Counted from the first letter of the stretch, positions 5,733 to 13,936 are shown. The stretch: 14,706 nucleotides of DNA from Micavibrio sp. (GCA_027066695.1 JAMONE010000064.1:1-14706); one strand, 5' to 3'. A program made the numbers and translations. Notes: generated by a model not told the origin, from the letters alone.

Positions 5733-8700
5733 TCCAATTTGCAAGCCTTCGGCTAAGTGGTTTTAAATCATTTGTTGATAAAACAGAGTTAGAGATCGGA
5801 TCAGGGCTTAACGGTATTGTTGGGCCTAATGGTTGCGGTAAATCTAACTTGGTTGAGGCACTGCGTTGGGTAATGGGTGAAAGCTCGGCCAAGCGTATGC
5901 GTGGCTCTGGAATGGAGGATGTTATATTCTCTGGCACAGATCAGCGCAGCGCACGAAACTTTGCAGAAGTTTCTCTACTTCTCGATAATACAACGCGCCA
6001 AGCTCCTGCGGCATATAACAGTAATAACGAAATTGAAGTCATACGTAAGATTGAGCGTGACAAAGGCTCAGGCTATAAGATTAACGGCAAGAATGCGCGT
6101 GCGCGTGATGTGCAAATGCTGTTTGCCGATACCGTTACAGGGGCTAACTCCCCTTCTCTTGTGTCTCAAGGGCATGTTACGCGCATGATTAATGCAAAGC
6201 CGCAAGACCGCCGCCTTATCTTAGAGGAGTCAGCGGGCATTGCAGGACTCTACGCTCGCAGGCATGAAGCAGAATTACGCTTGAAAGCTTCGGATAGTAA
6301 TCTTGTTCGCGTTGAAGATATATTAGGATCTATGGATGGCAGGCTTTCAACCCTAAAACGTCAAGCGCGGCAAGCGTCAAAATATAAAAACATAAGTGCG
6401 CAAATTCGCCAGCTAGAATTAGTTGTTACATATCTTGAATGGCGCACCCTTATTGATAAGCAAACGGAAATCAAAGGTGGCTTTGCTTCTGCGGAATCGA
6501 TGGTTGCACAAAAACTTATTACAGTAACCCAGCTTACCAAAACTCAAAATACACAAATAGAGGAGCTAGCCCCCCTTCGTAAAAAAGAGGCAGAGCTTTC
6601 CGCGCAGCTTCAAAAACATAAGCTTGACTTGCAGCATTTCGAGGAAGAAGCAAAACGATATAATAGTGACTTGATAGAGACAAAAACTCAAATCAATCAA
6701 ACGCAAATTGACCTACAACATGAAAAACAGACATTGCTTGAAAGCTCTGATTTACTTAAATCAGCGGAGCAAGAATACGAATCATTATTGAAAAAACAAG
6801 AACAAGATACCAGCTCCCACGCAAAAAAACTTGCGGCTAAAGACACTCTTAAAATTAAAGTTATAGAGCTAGAAGAACGCTATACCGCGCTGAAAGAAAG
6901 TGCCGCAGAAGCTCGCGCCCGCGAAGAATCACTTGAAAAACAAATAGAGCGAAATCAAAACCGCATGAATATCCTTATGGGGCGGCGTGAAAATGCTTTA
7001 GAAGAAAAAGCGCGTTTGGTTATTGATGAAAACAGCCAAAAGACAATTATCGAGCTGGAAAATAAAACTGCAAGCTTAGAAAAAAGTTTGGAAGAACTTA
7101 ATGATAAAACTGACGATGCGCGTCAAAATATTACGGATGCAGAGATTCAAACCGACGCTTCACGTGAAACATTACTAGATGCACAACGAAGCCATACCGA
7201 ATTTACAGCCGAAATATCTATGCTGGAAAAATTCTTCCAACATGATGAGGATGATAACTTCAAGCCTATCCTTGACAATATAGTGACTAAATCAGGCTTT
7301 GAAAAAGCATTATCACGCGCAATTGGCGCGGCTCTTATGGCTTCTATTGATGTTAATGCTCCGACAAGCTGGCGTTTAAGCGATAATGATATAGAGCTTC
7401 CCGATCTTCCTGATGGTGCGCCGTCATTGCTGCCTAATATAGATGCGCCGCAAGAGCTTCACCTTGCTTTATCACAAATAGGTTTTGTCGAGGATCAAGC
7501 GACGGGCGAGGCATTAGCATCAACATTGAAAGTTGGACAATCGCTTGTCTCTGCCGATGGGTTTTTCTGGCGTTGGGATGGTTATCACATGCAAGCTCAT
7601 GCAAATGATGCTCATTCAATCCATCTGGAGCAAAAAAACAAGCTGATCGAATTAGAAAGCCACCGCGAGAAAATTCAAGACAGGCTCGATCTTGCTCAAG
7701 ATGATTTAAATCAAGATATCTGCGCACAAAACAAGGCTAAACAAGCTTATGATGATTTACTGCTTAATATAAAGGAAATCGAAAACAAGCTAAAAGACCT
7801 GCGCCCTGCTCTGCTGAAAATAAAGGAGAAGAATCTCCGCACCAAAAGTGAGCAAAAGCGTTATGAAGATCAAATCAACAATATTGATGAGGATGTAATT
7901 GCGCTGCAAGATGTTCTTGATAAAGACGGCATCGCTCTTGATATTCTTACGCAAAATCAAAATAAAGGCGAGCATAGCGACGCTCTTATATCTGAAATCA
8001 AAGACAAATGCGATGATGCTAAAGAGCTACATCAAAATGCCGTGCGTGAATTTGATATGCTAGAACAAGCGCAAAGCACGCGCCGCGCCCGTATTCAAGC
8101 CATTGCGGATGAGCGTATTTCCCTAAAGAACAGAGCTATTAGAGCCAAAGATCATCTTGGAAAGTTAACCTCTCGTGAGCAAGCTTTATCTGAAAAGCTC
8201 ACAGATTTAAAAGCCAATCCAGTAAATGCAAAAACAGGCCATGAGGATATGCTCTGCCTTATATCTGAGATAGATAGTAAAAGAAACAAGGCCAGCGATC
8301 AGCTTGCAGCTTGTGAAAATGATATTGCTATCACTGGTAAAGCATTAAAAGAAGCCGAACACACGCTTGGAAATTCCCGTGAAGAGCGCGCGCACGCTAA
8401 TGCCACATTATCTGCTGTTAATGAACAAATTCGTTCTATGGAAGCTCAAATAGAAGAAGATCTGGAGCTAAAACCCTCAGAGCTTATAAATCATGCCGCG
8501 ATGGATTTGGAGAAATATCAAGCATCCGACCTCATTAAGCTAAAACAGGATAAGGACAAGCTCAATCGTGAGCGTGATAATATTGGCTCGGTTAATTTAT
8601 GTGCAGAAGAAGAAGCGAGTGAGCTTGAAAAAGAATTTACAACGCTTTTAAATGAAAGAAATGATCTGCTGCAAGCAACCGAAGAGCTGCGCGGGGCAAT

Positions 8701-9214
8701 TGATAAGATAAATAAAGAAGCACGCGAGCGTCTTAAAATTGCCTTTGATCATGTAAATGCACATTTCCAAAGACTATTTGTGCGGCTTTTTGGCGGAGGC
8801 AACGCATATTTAAAGCTTATCGAATCGGATGACCCTCTTGGATCAGGGTTAGAAATATTCGCACAGCCACCAGGAAAGGCTTTGCAATCACTATCCTTGC
8901 TATCAGGGGGAGAGCAAACTCTTACCTCTATTGCGCTTATTTTCGGTATGTTTTTAACTAACCCGTCGCCGATATGTGTACTTGATGAGATCGACGCGCC
9001 GCTGGATGATGCAAATGTTGATCGCGTTTGTAACCTGCTCGACGAAATTGCAGAGCGCGGGGAAACTCGCTTTCTTGTTATCACCCATCACCGCCTTACT
9101 ATGGCGCGTATGGATCGTTTATATGGTGTTACCATGTCGGAAAAAGGCGTATCGCAACTTATTTCTGTTGATCTACAGCAATCATTTGGCTTTATTGATA
9201 AGAAAGTGGCTTAA
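5729..9214 (+). CDS. smc: Chromosome segregation protein SMC
   Basis: Full-length SMC ATPase of 1161 residues, the core of the condensin-like complex (with ScpA and ScpB) that organises and segregates the chromosome. Walker A is GPNGCGKSN at residues 32-40. A long coiled coil runs from about 170 to 490, then the hinge domain at about 492-630, containing GFEKALSRAIGAAL and FFWRWDGYHMQA. A second coiled coil follows to about 1000. The C-terminal head carries the ABC signature LSGGEQ near 1057 and Walker B ICVLDEIDAPLDD near 1084, followed by the switch histidine region FLVITHHR. All ATPase elements are intact. The start ATG overlaps the DsbA-like stop (ATGA), implying translational coupling, and atpI begins 3 nt after the smc stop. 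scpA and scpB are not in the window. Confidence 0.97.
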   Translation: MIQFASLRLSGFKSFVDKTELEIGSGLNGIVGPNGCGKSNLVEALRWVMGESSAKRMRGSGMEDVIFSGTDQRSARNFAEVSLLLDNTTRQAPAAYNSNNEIEVIRKIERDKGSGYKINGKNARARDVQMLFADTVTGANSPSLVSQGHVTRMINAKPQDRRLILEESAGIAGLYARRHEAELRLKASDSNLVRVEDILGSMDGRLSTLKRQARQASKYKNISAQIRQLELVVTYLEWRTLIDKQTEIKGGFASAESMVAQKLITVTQLTKTQNTQIEELAPLRKKEAELSAQLQKHKLDLQHFEEEAKRYNSDLIETKTQINQTQIDLQHEKQTLLESSDLLKSAEQEYESLLKKQEQDTSSHAKKLAAKDTLKIKVIELEERYTALKESAAEARAREESLEKQIERNQNRMNILMGRRENALEEKARLVIDENSQKTIIELENKTASLEKSLEELNDKTDDARQNITDAEIQTDASRETLLDAQRSHTEFTAEISMLEKFFQHDEDDNFKPILDNIVTKSGFEKALSRAIGAALMASIDVNAPTSWRLSDNDIELPDLPDGAPSLLPNIDAPQELHLALSQIGFVEDQATGEALASTLKVGQSLVSADGFFWRWDGYHMQAHANDAHSIHLEQKNKLIELESHREKIQDRLDLAQDDLNQDICAQNKAKQAYDDLLLNIKEIENKLKDLRPALLKIKEKNLRTKSEQKRYEDQINNIDEDVIALQDVLDKDGIALDILTQNQNKGEHSDALISEIKDKCDDAKELHQNAVREFDMLEQAQSTRRARIQAIADERISLKNRAIRAKDHLGKLTSREQALSEKLTDLKANPVNAKTGHEDMLCLISEIDSKRNKASDQLAACENDIAITGKALKEAEHTLGNSREERAHANATLSAVNEQIRSMEAQIEEDLELKPSELINHAAMDLEKYQASDLIKLKQDKDKLNRERDNIGSVNLCAEEEASELEKEFTTLLNERNDLLQATEELRGAIDKINKEARERLKIAFDHVNAHFQRLFVRLFGGGNAYLKLIESDDPLGSGLEIFAQPPGKALQSLSLLSGGEQTLTSIALIFGMFLTNPSPICVLDEIDAPLDDANVDRVCNLLDEIAERGETRFLVITHHRLTMARMDRLYGVTMSEKGVSQLISVDLQQSFGFIDKKVA

Positions 9215-9217
9215 TCC

Positions 9218-9541
9218 ATGTCAAAATTCATATCTGATGAGAAACAAAAAGAACTCGATGACCTTGAAAAACGTATAGAAACCGCACGTAAAAGCAAAAC
9301 TAATGAAATAAATATAAAACGAGAAACCGAAGAAAATTCTCCCGAAGCAAAAAAAAGTGCACGGGCAGGTTCTGAGTTTCTAGCTAATATATTCGCTGGA
9401 GCGTTGCTAGGCTATGGCATTGACTGGTATTTTGGCACTACGCCATGGGCGATGATTTTCTTTATATTGGCTGGTTTTATCAGTGGAGTTTACCGCGCTA
9501 ATGCTGCTATGAAAGAAAGTTATAAAGAAAATGACAAATGA
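9218..9541 (+). CDS. atpI: ATP synthase F0 assembly protein AtpI
   Basis: A 107-residue small membrane protein. The first 50 residues are highly charged and probably helical. Two transmembrane helices follow at about 53-70 (FLANIFAGALLGYGIDW) and 76-93 (PWAMIFFILAGFISGVYR), with the GYGIDWYFGTTPW turn characteristic of the AtpI/AtpZ family. Members assist assembly of the c-ring or Mg uptake for the ATP synthase. It is placed immediately before atpB, as usual, but only 3 nt after smc, with no room for its own promoter, so it must be expressed from the smc transcript. The ribosome binding site is poor (none clear within the smc end), consistent with coupling to smc translation. Confidence 0.9.
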   Translation: MSKFISDEKQKELDDLEKRIETARKSKTNEINIKRETEENSPEAKKSARAGSEFLANIFAGALLGYGIDWYFGTTPWAMIFFILAGFISGVYRANAAMKESYKENDK

Positions 9542-9631
9542 TTAAAAACTTTCATTGCTTATCCATAAAAAATAAGTTACAAACGTGAAAATTTTTAATA
9601 ACTACCAAGTATTTTGTTCGGAGAAGCAAAC

Positions 9632-10378
9632 GTGGCAAGCCCTATTCATCAATTCGTTGTTATCCCATTAGCCCCATTGGAAATTGCGGGTATTGATGTA
9701 TCTTTTACAAACTCATCTTTATGGATGCTAATTTCCGCTGTGGTTTCTATTGTGTTTTTAAGTATGGCTATGCGCCGTAAAGCGATGATTCCTGGGCGGT
9801 TACAAATCACAGCAGAGCTGTTATATGAGTTTGTTGGTAAAATGGTGCAAGAAAATATAGGTAAGGATGGGAGGCAATATTTCCCGTTTATCTTTACATT
9901 ATTCGTCTTTATTTTAACTGGTAATTTACTCGGTCTTTTCCCATACGCTTTTACTTATACATCACATCTCATAGTTACTGGTGTTTTGGCACTTTTGGTA
10001 TTCTTTATGGTCATTGGGTTTGGCCTTTATAATCATGGATTAAAGTTCTTTAGACTTTTCTTACCACCTAATGTACCGTGGTGGTTGGTTGGATTTATTA
10101 TTCCGATTGAAATTATTTCATTTTTTGTACGTCCTTTAACATTATCTGTTCGTTTATTTGCCAATATGATGGCAGGACATATTATCCTTAAAGTGGTTGT
10201 TGGCTTCGCTGTTAGTGCCGCTAGCATGGGCGTTGCGTGGGCGGCCTTGGGCGTGTTTCCTGTATTAATTAATGTTGGCTTAATAATGTTCGAGCTTTTA
10301 GTAGCTGTCATTCAAGCTTATGTTTTTGCAATTTTATCATGCGTTTATCTGAAAGATAGTGTTGATCTTCATCACTAA
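9632..10378 (+). CDS. atpB: ATP synthase F0 subunit a
   Basis: Membrane stator subunit that forms the two proton half-channels against the c-ring. It has 248 residues and several hydrophobic helices. The essential arginine of the fourth conserved helix is R174, within RPLTLSVRLFANMMAGH. The N-terminus MASPIHQFVVIPLAPLEIAGIDV, followed by FTNSSLWM, matches alphaproteobacterial subunit a. I chose GTG 9632 because GGAG lies at 9620-9623 (8 nt spacing) and because the protein then begins as in relatives; an upstream TTG at 9614 would place that same GGAG inside the coding region. A 90-nt gap separates it from atpI. It may hold an additional promoter (TTACAA at 9577-9582), but no convincing -10 box is visible. 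Confidence 0.95.
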   Translation: MASPIHQFVVIPLAPLEIAGIDVSFTNSSLWMLISAVVSIVFLSMAMRRKAMIPGRLQITAELLYEFVGKMVQENIGKDGRQYFPFIFTLFVFILTGNLLGLFPYAFTYTSHLIVTGVLALLVFFMVIGFGLYNHGLKFFRLFLPPNVPWWLVGFIIPIEIISFFVRPLTLSVRLFANMMAGHIILKVVVGFAVSAASMGVAWAALGVFPVLINVGLIMFELLVAVIQAYVFAILSCVYLKDSVDLHH

Positions 10379-10443
10379 ATCTGTATTATCGCATCGATGA
10401 AAAAAATAAGATTTTTTAAAACTATGTAAGAAGGAATAAAATA

Positions 10444-10668
10444 ATGGAATTAGAAGCTGCAAAACTTATTGCTGGTGCGTTGGTAACATTACCTGCATTT
10501 GGCGCTGCTCTTGGTTTGGGTATGTATTTTGCATCATACAACAATGCAATCGCACGCAACCCAGAAACAAAGAAATTACTGGATGAGAAATTTTTCCTTA
10601 TCTTGGCATTCATCGAAGCTCTTGGTATTATTCCAATTGGTATCGGCGCAGCAATGTTGTTCGGTTAA
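10444..10668 (+). CDS. atpE: ATP synthase F0 subunit c
   Basis: A 74-residue hairpin of two membrane helices that forms the rotating c-ring. The proton-binding carboxylate is Glu58 in AFIEALGI. The polar loop ARNPE (37-41) contains the arginine and proline that contact the F1 foot. The helix-1 packing motif is A18-x-G20-x-A22-x-G24-x-G26, so two of the glycines common at these positions are alanine. The position of the Na-binding glutamine of sodium-type rings is Leu25, and Ala follows Glu58, both pointing to proton use. AAGGA at 10431-10435 gives a strong ribosome binding site 8 nt before ATG, appropriate for the most abundant F0 subunit. Confidence 0.95.
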   Translation: MELEAAKLIAGALVTLPAFGAALGLGMYFASYNNAIARNPETKKLLDEKFFLILAFIEALGIIPIGIGAAMLFG

Positions 10669-10691
10669 TATATAGTCATAGATGCTATATA
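10669..10691 (+). other. Small hairpin between atpE and the b' gene
   Basis: Directly after the atpE stop, TATATAG (10669-10675) pairs with CTATATA (10685-10691) around a 9-nt loop. It is weak and entirely intercistronic. It could help stabilise or separate the abundant atpE message from the downstream genes, but it lacks a T-run and is not a standard terminator. Confidence 0.3.
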
Positions 10692-10717
10692 AACTTAAGT
10701 AATTAGGAAGATCGATA

Positions 10718-11326
10718 ATGAGAAAACTGGCACTATCCAGCTTTTTAATGCTCTCATATGTAACGCAGGCTTATGCTGGTGGCGATGTGCCAAGTGATAG
10801 CCATGGCGGCGAACATCATGAAGAAGCATCAGGCGGTCTTCCTCAGTTAGATCCATCCTCTTTTGAGAGCCAAACTTTTTGGCTGGTTTTAATATTTATC
10901 GCTATATATTTAATTTTCTCACGTAAATCATTACCTGACATTTCAGGTGTTGTTGAAAATCGCGCAGAGAGAATTAAAAATGATTTAGATTCTGCTGCTA
11001 TTTTAAAAGAAGAAGTAGAAGCTCTTCAATCTTCATATGAAGAAAATCTAAATACCACGCGTGAGAAATCTGCTCTTTTGTTCAAAGAGGTAGAGACTGA
11101 CATTAAAGTAAAAACTGATACTCATGGTAAAGATTTTCAAGAATATGCGTTGAAGAAAACATCTGAGCTTGAGGCTAATATAGAAAAAGCTCGTTTAGCC
11201 GCTATGGATGAAATGAGCGATATTGCTGCGGAAGTAGCAGTAGAGGCCGCAGAGAAAATAATCGGCGTACGCACCGATGCTAAGAGCGTGAGGGATGTTG
11301 TAAAATCCCTAAACAAAGCAGCTTAG
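10718..11326 (+). CDS. atpX: ATP synthase F0 subunit b'
   Basis: One of the two non-identical peripheral-stalk subunits found in alphaproteobacteria (also named AtpG or AtpF2). It has 202 residues. GLPQLDPSSFESQTFWLVLIF introduces a single membrane helix at about 53-69. A long charged coiled coil follows (about 78-190), ending in AAEKIIGVRTD, the C-terminal region that meets subunit delta. An extra N-terminal segment resembles a signal peptide (MRKLALSSFLMLSYVTQAYA, probable cleavage after Ala20), followed by a His/Glu-rich stretch (DSHGGEHHEE, 27-36). If cleaved, the mature chain would start outside the membrane and keep one anchor. AGGAAG at 10705-10710 is the ribosome binding site. I separate b' from b by order and by the GLPQLD/FW signature. 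Confidence 0.92.
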   Translation: MRKLALSSFLMLSYVTQAYAGGDVPSDSHGGEHHEEASGGLPQLDPSSFESQTFWLVLIFIAIYLIFSRKSLPDISGVVENRAERIKNDLDSAAILKEEVEALQSSYEENLNTTREKSALLFKEVETDIKVKTDTHGKDFQEYALKKTSELEANIEKARLAAMDEMSDIAAEVAVEAAEKIIGVRTDAKSVRDVVKSLNKAA

Positions 11327-11337
11327 GAGATATAATC

Positions 11338-11838
11338 ATGGAATTTTTAACTGCAATATTAGAAGATGGTTATATTTGGTACACCTTCTCATTCCTTATC
11401 TTTGGTTTTATCGTAATAAAATTAGGACGTCCTATTATACTTTCTGCACTAGACGGACGTATTGAGCAAATCAAAAAAGATTTACAAGAAGCCGAGAGCC
11501 TGCGCGTAGAAGCTCAAGAAATGCTTGCGCAATACCAGCGTAAACACCGTGATGCAGTGCAGGAATCAGAGGCAATGCTTACCGCTGCGCGTGAAAATGC
11601 CGAGCAGTTCAAAGCAAAAGCCGAAGCTGACCTTGAAGAAGTAATTAAACGCCGCGAAGCTCAGCTAGAAGATCGCCTTAAGCGCATGGAGCAAAATGCA
11701 ATCAGTGAAATTCAATCATACGCAGCAGACCTTGCAATGAACGCCGCATCTCAAATAATTATTGAAAAGCTTGACAAAAAGACTAATGCGAAGTTAGTTG
11801 AACAGTCCATTGTGGATATTGAAACACATATTCACTAA
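11338..11838 (+). CDS. atpF: ATP synthase F0 subunit b
   Basis: Second peripheral-stalk subunit, 166 residues. One membrane helix lies at about 10-29 (DGYIWYTFSFLIFGFIVIKL). It is followed by GRPIILSALDGRIEQIKKDL, typical of b subunits, and a long right-handed coiled-coil dimerisation region rich in Glu, Arg and Ala. The C-terminal part (about 127-160) should bind the F1 delta subunit. ATG is preceded by AGGAG at 11325-11329, which overlaps the b' stop. It is the last F0 gene. The F1 genes (atpHAGDC) do not follow, matching the split alphaproteobacterial arrangement. Its stop codon is also the left edge of the inverted-repeat element that follows. Confidence 0.93.
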   Translation: MEFLTAILEDGYIWYTFSFLIFGFIVIKLGRPIILSALDGRIEQIKKDLQEAESLRVEAQEMLAQYQRKHRDAVQESEAMLTAARENAEQFKAKAEADLEEVIKRREAQLEDRLKRMEQNAISEIQSYAADLAMNAASQIIIEKLDKKTNAKLVEQSIVDIETHIH

Positions 11839-11940
11839 AATGCGTTATGTTCAACTGTGGCCGTCGTTAAATTGCGTCTCACATATAAAAAATATGCTAA
11901 GCTTTATTTGCCTAGCCACATTTAAACATAACGCATTTTA
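11836..11940. repeat. MITE-like element with 26 bp inverted ends
   Basis: The left arm (11836-11861) starts TAAAATGCGTTATGTT and the right arm (11915-11940) is its reverse complement, ending AACATAACGCATTTTA. Over 26 bp there are only two mismatches, with 16 bp perfect at the outer ends. The arms enclose 53 non-coding bases. Both ends carry TA, as expected for insertion at a TA dinucleotide by Tc1/mariner-IS630-type elements. The element starts at the atpF stop codon and ends 28 nt before proA. As RNA the arms would form a long AT-rich stem that may influence the end of the atp transcript. A native hairpin terminator is the alternative, but the long loop and the lack of a T-tract argue against it. 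Confidence 0.6.
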
Positions 11941-11968
11941 AAACTGAATTTTATATAGGTATTTTGTC

Positions 11969-13264
11969 ATGTCTAAAGCACAAGCTGCGCCCTCTTCCGA
12001 TCAATCGCCAGAGCAAATAGTAAATGATCTTGGCCGTGAAGCAAAAGCGGCAGCGGCTGTTCTTGCGCGCACATCAACCGAAACCATTAATAATGCGCTT
12101 AATGCTTTAGCCAAAGCAATAGTAGCTCCCGCAAATATTGCTGCCATAATAGCCGCCAATGACAAGGATTTAGCCTCAGCCAAACAGCGCGGATTAAGCT
12201 CTGCCATGATGGATCGTCTAGCTCTAAGCGAAGAGCGCATTTATGATATGGCGCGTGGAATAGAAACTGTTGCTGCGCTTGATGACCCTAATGGCAAAAT
12301 TTTGTGGGAGCAAAACCGCCCTAACGGCCTTAAAATACAACGCATTAGCTGCCCTTTGGGTGTTTTCGGTATGATTTATGAATCACGCCCAAATGTTACT
12401 ATTGATGCCTCTATTCTATGCTTGAAATCCCATAACGCTGTTATCCTGCGCGGTGGCTCTGAAAGCCTGCATAGCTCGCTTGCGCTTCATAGCATCATTC
12501 AAGATACGTTAGAGCAATCATCCCTGCCAAAGGCCTGCGTTTCGATGATACCAACAAGCGACCGCGCCGCAGTTGGCGCGATGCTACGTGCGGCTGAATA
12601 TATTGATGTGATGATACCGCGCGGTGGTCATGGTTTGATTGAGCGCGTAATGAATGAAGCACGTATGCCTGTGTTTGGCCATCTTGAAGGGCTATGCCAT
12701 ATATATGTTCACAAAAGCGCTGATGCGAATATTGCTAAAGACGTAACGCTTAATGCTAAAATGCGACGCACTGGAATTTGCGGAGCAATGGAAACTTTGC
12801 TGTTTGATGACAATCTCGATAAATCAATCGCCGCCGATATTATTGCAAATATTATTGATGGCGGCTGTGAAATTGTTGGTGATGCAAAAGTTCAATCACT
12901 TGATAGCCGTGTCGGCGCAGCCAGCCCTGAAGACTGGAACACCGAATATCTTGACGCTAAATTAAGTGCTAGATTTATTGGTGATGTGCAAAGCGCCGTT
13001 TCCTATATTAATGAGAATGGCTCTCACCATACTGATTGTATTATTGCCCAAGATGAAAAAGCCGTGGCCTATTTTCAACAAAACACAGATAGCGGCATAG
13101 TCATGCATAACGCCTCTACTCAATTTGCTGATGGCGGTGAATTTGGTATGGGCGCAGAGATAGGTATTGCTACAGGTAAAATGCACGCGCGCGGCCCTGT
13201 TGGGCTAGAACAGCTATGTACCTATAAATATCTGGTTCATGGAAACGGCCAAACGCGCTCTTAA
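11969..13264 (+). CDS. proA: Gamma-glutamyl phosphate reductase
   Basis: NADPH-dependent enzyme that converts gamma-glutamyl phosphate to glutamate semialdehyde, the second step of proline synthesis. It has 431 residues, normal length, and belongs to the aldehyde dehydrogenase superfamily. The catalytic cysteine is C271 in MRRTGICGAMETLL. The Rossmann-type cofactor region contains PLGVFGMIYESRPNVTID, and the substrate region shows LRGGSES and MIPRGGHGLIERV. The C-terminal part has FGMGAEIGIATGKMHARGPVGLEQL, diagnostic for ProA. ATG is preceded by AGG at 11957-11959. The partner kinase gene proB is not adjacent on the visible side. The gene is 130 nt from atpF across the inverted-repeat element and only 3 nt from nadD. 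Confidence 0.96.
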   Translation: MSKAQAAPSSDQSPEQIVNDLGREAKAAAAVLARTSTETINNALNALAKAIVAPANIAAIIAANDKDLASAKQRGLSSAMMDRLALSEERIYDMARGIETVAALDDPNGKILWEQNRPNGLKIQRISCPLGVFGMIYESRPNVTIDASILCLKSHNAVILRGGSESLHSSLALHSIIQDTLEQSSLPKACVSMIPTSDRAAVGAMLRAAEYIDVMIPRGGHGLIERVMNEARMPVFGHLEGLCHIYVHKSADANIAKDVTLNAKMRRTGICGAMETLLFDDNLDKSIAADIIANIIDGGCEIVGDAKVQSLDSRVGAASPEDWNTEYLDAKLSARFIGDVQSAVSYINENGSHHTDCIIAQDEKAVAYFQQNTDSGIVMHNASTQFADGGEFGMGAEIGIATGKMHARGPVGLEQLCTYKYLVHGNGQTRS

Positions 13265-13267
13265 CCT

Positions 13268-13906
13268 ATGACCATATTTTCCCCACCACATATATTAAAT
13301 TCTGCGCGTTGGAAAAATATGCGCATAGGTATTTTGGGTGGCACATTTAACCCTGCTCATAATGGTCATGTTCATATTTCTAAAGCAGCATTAAAAATGC
13401 TTAAACTTGACGCTATTTGGTGGCTTGTAACCCCTCAAAACCCGCTGAAATCAGGGCATAATTTACCTAGCGTAGAGGCTCGCATAAAACAATCACATGA
13501 GCTAACAGAGCATAACCCAAAGATTATAGTAACCGATATGGAGCAGCATTTTGCGACAACATATAGCTATGATTCTATCAAGCAATTGAAAAAACATTAT
13601 CCCAATACTAGCTTTGTTTGGATAACAGGAATGGATAATGCGAATAACCTACATTTATGGCACAATTGGAAAGAGCTTCTTGGTGAAATATGTATGTTGC
13701 ATATTGCACGTGATGAGCCAATAGGCCTTGTAAAGAATAGTCCTGCGCGCATTATAGCCAGCCAAAAACATATTAATTTAACTCATGCAAGCAACGCCGA
13801 GCTTATCCCTAATACTACATATTGGCTGCTGCAAGAAGCCGTCGATGATATTTCCTCAACAAAAATACGCGAAATAACTTTGATTAAAGACAAAAAAAGC
13901 ATATAA
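13268..13906 (+). CDS. nadD: Nicotinate-nucleotide adenylyltransferase
   Basis: Transfers AMP from ATP to nicotinate mononucleotide to form deamido-NAD, an essential step of NAD synthesis. It has 212 residues. The nucleotidyltransferase motif GGTFNPAHNGH lies at residues 24-34, and the C-terminal ISSTKIRE motif completes the ATP site. WITGMDNANNLHLWHNWKEL is the family's substrate-binding region. The start is uncertain. ATG 13268 lies 3 nt after proA and fits coupling, adding a 17-residue extension as seen in some relatives. ATG 13319 (starting MRIGILGG) has GGA 5 nt upstream and gives a 195-residue protein without that extension. The stop is in the same frame as the following rsfS coding region. 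Function is secure. Confidence 0.94.
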   Translation: MTIFSPPHILNSARWKNMRIGILGGTFNPAHNGHVHISKAALKMLKLDAIWWLVTPQNPLKSGHNLPSVEARIKQSHELTEHNPKIIVTDMEQHFATTYSYDSIKQLKKHYPNTSFVWITGMDNANNLHLWHNWKELLGEICMLHIARDEPIGLVKNSPARIIASQKHINLTHASNAELIPNTTYWLLQEAVDDISSTKIREITLIKDKKSI

Positions 13907-13920
13907 AGAAAAAATACTAT

Positions 13921-13936
13921 AGGAGAAAACGTTATT
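13921..13936 (+). promoter_or_regulatory. rsfS: Ribosome binding site deciding the rsfS start
   Basis: AGGAG at 13921-13925 is followed after 8 nt by ATT (13934-13936). The quality and spacing of the site are better than for several genes here that start at ATG, which supports translation beginning at ATT rather than 138 nt downstream. Confidence 0.6.

Noticed and set aside
7434..9084. Minus-strand reading frames inside smc (7434-7727, 7790-7975, 8749-9084)
   Set aside because: They lie antisense to intact smc, without ribosome binding sites or recognisable domains.
9614..9631. TTG start for atpB six codons upstream
   Set aside because: The only good ribosome binding site (9620-9623) lies downstream of it and fits GTG 9632, which also matches the usual N-terminus.
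10400..10417. A-run followed by T-run (A7...T6) before atpE as an attenuator
   Set aside because: Pure A:T pairing of six bases is too weak to act as a terminator and is expected by chance in such AT-rich spacer.
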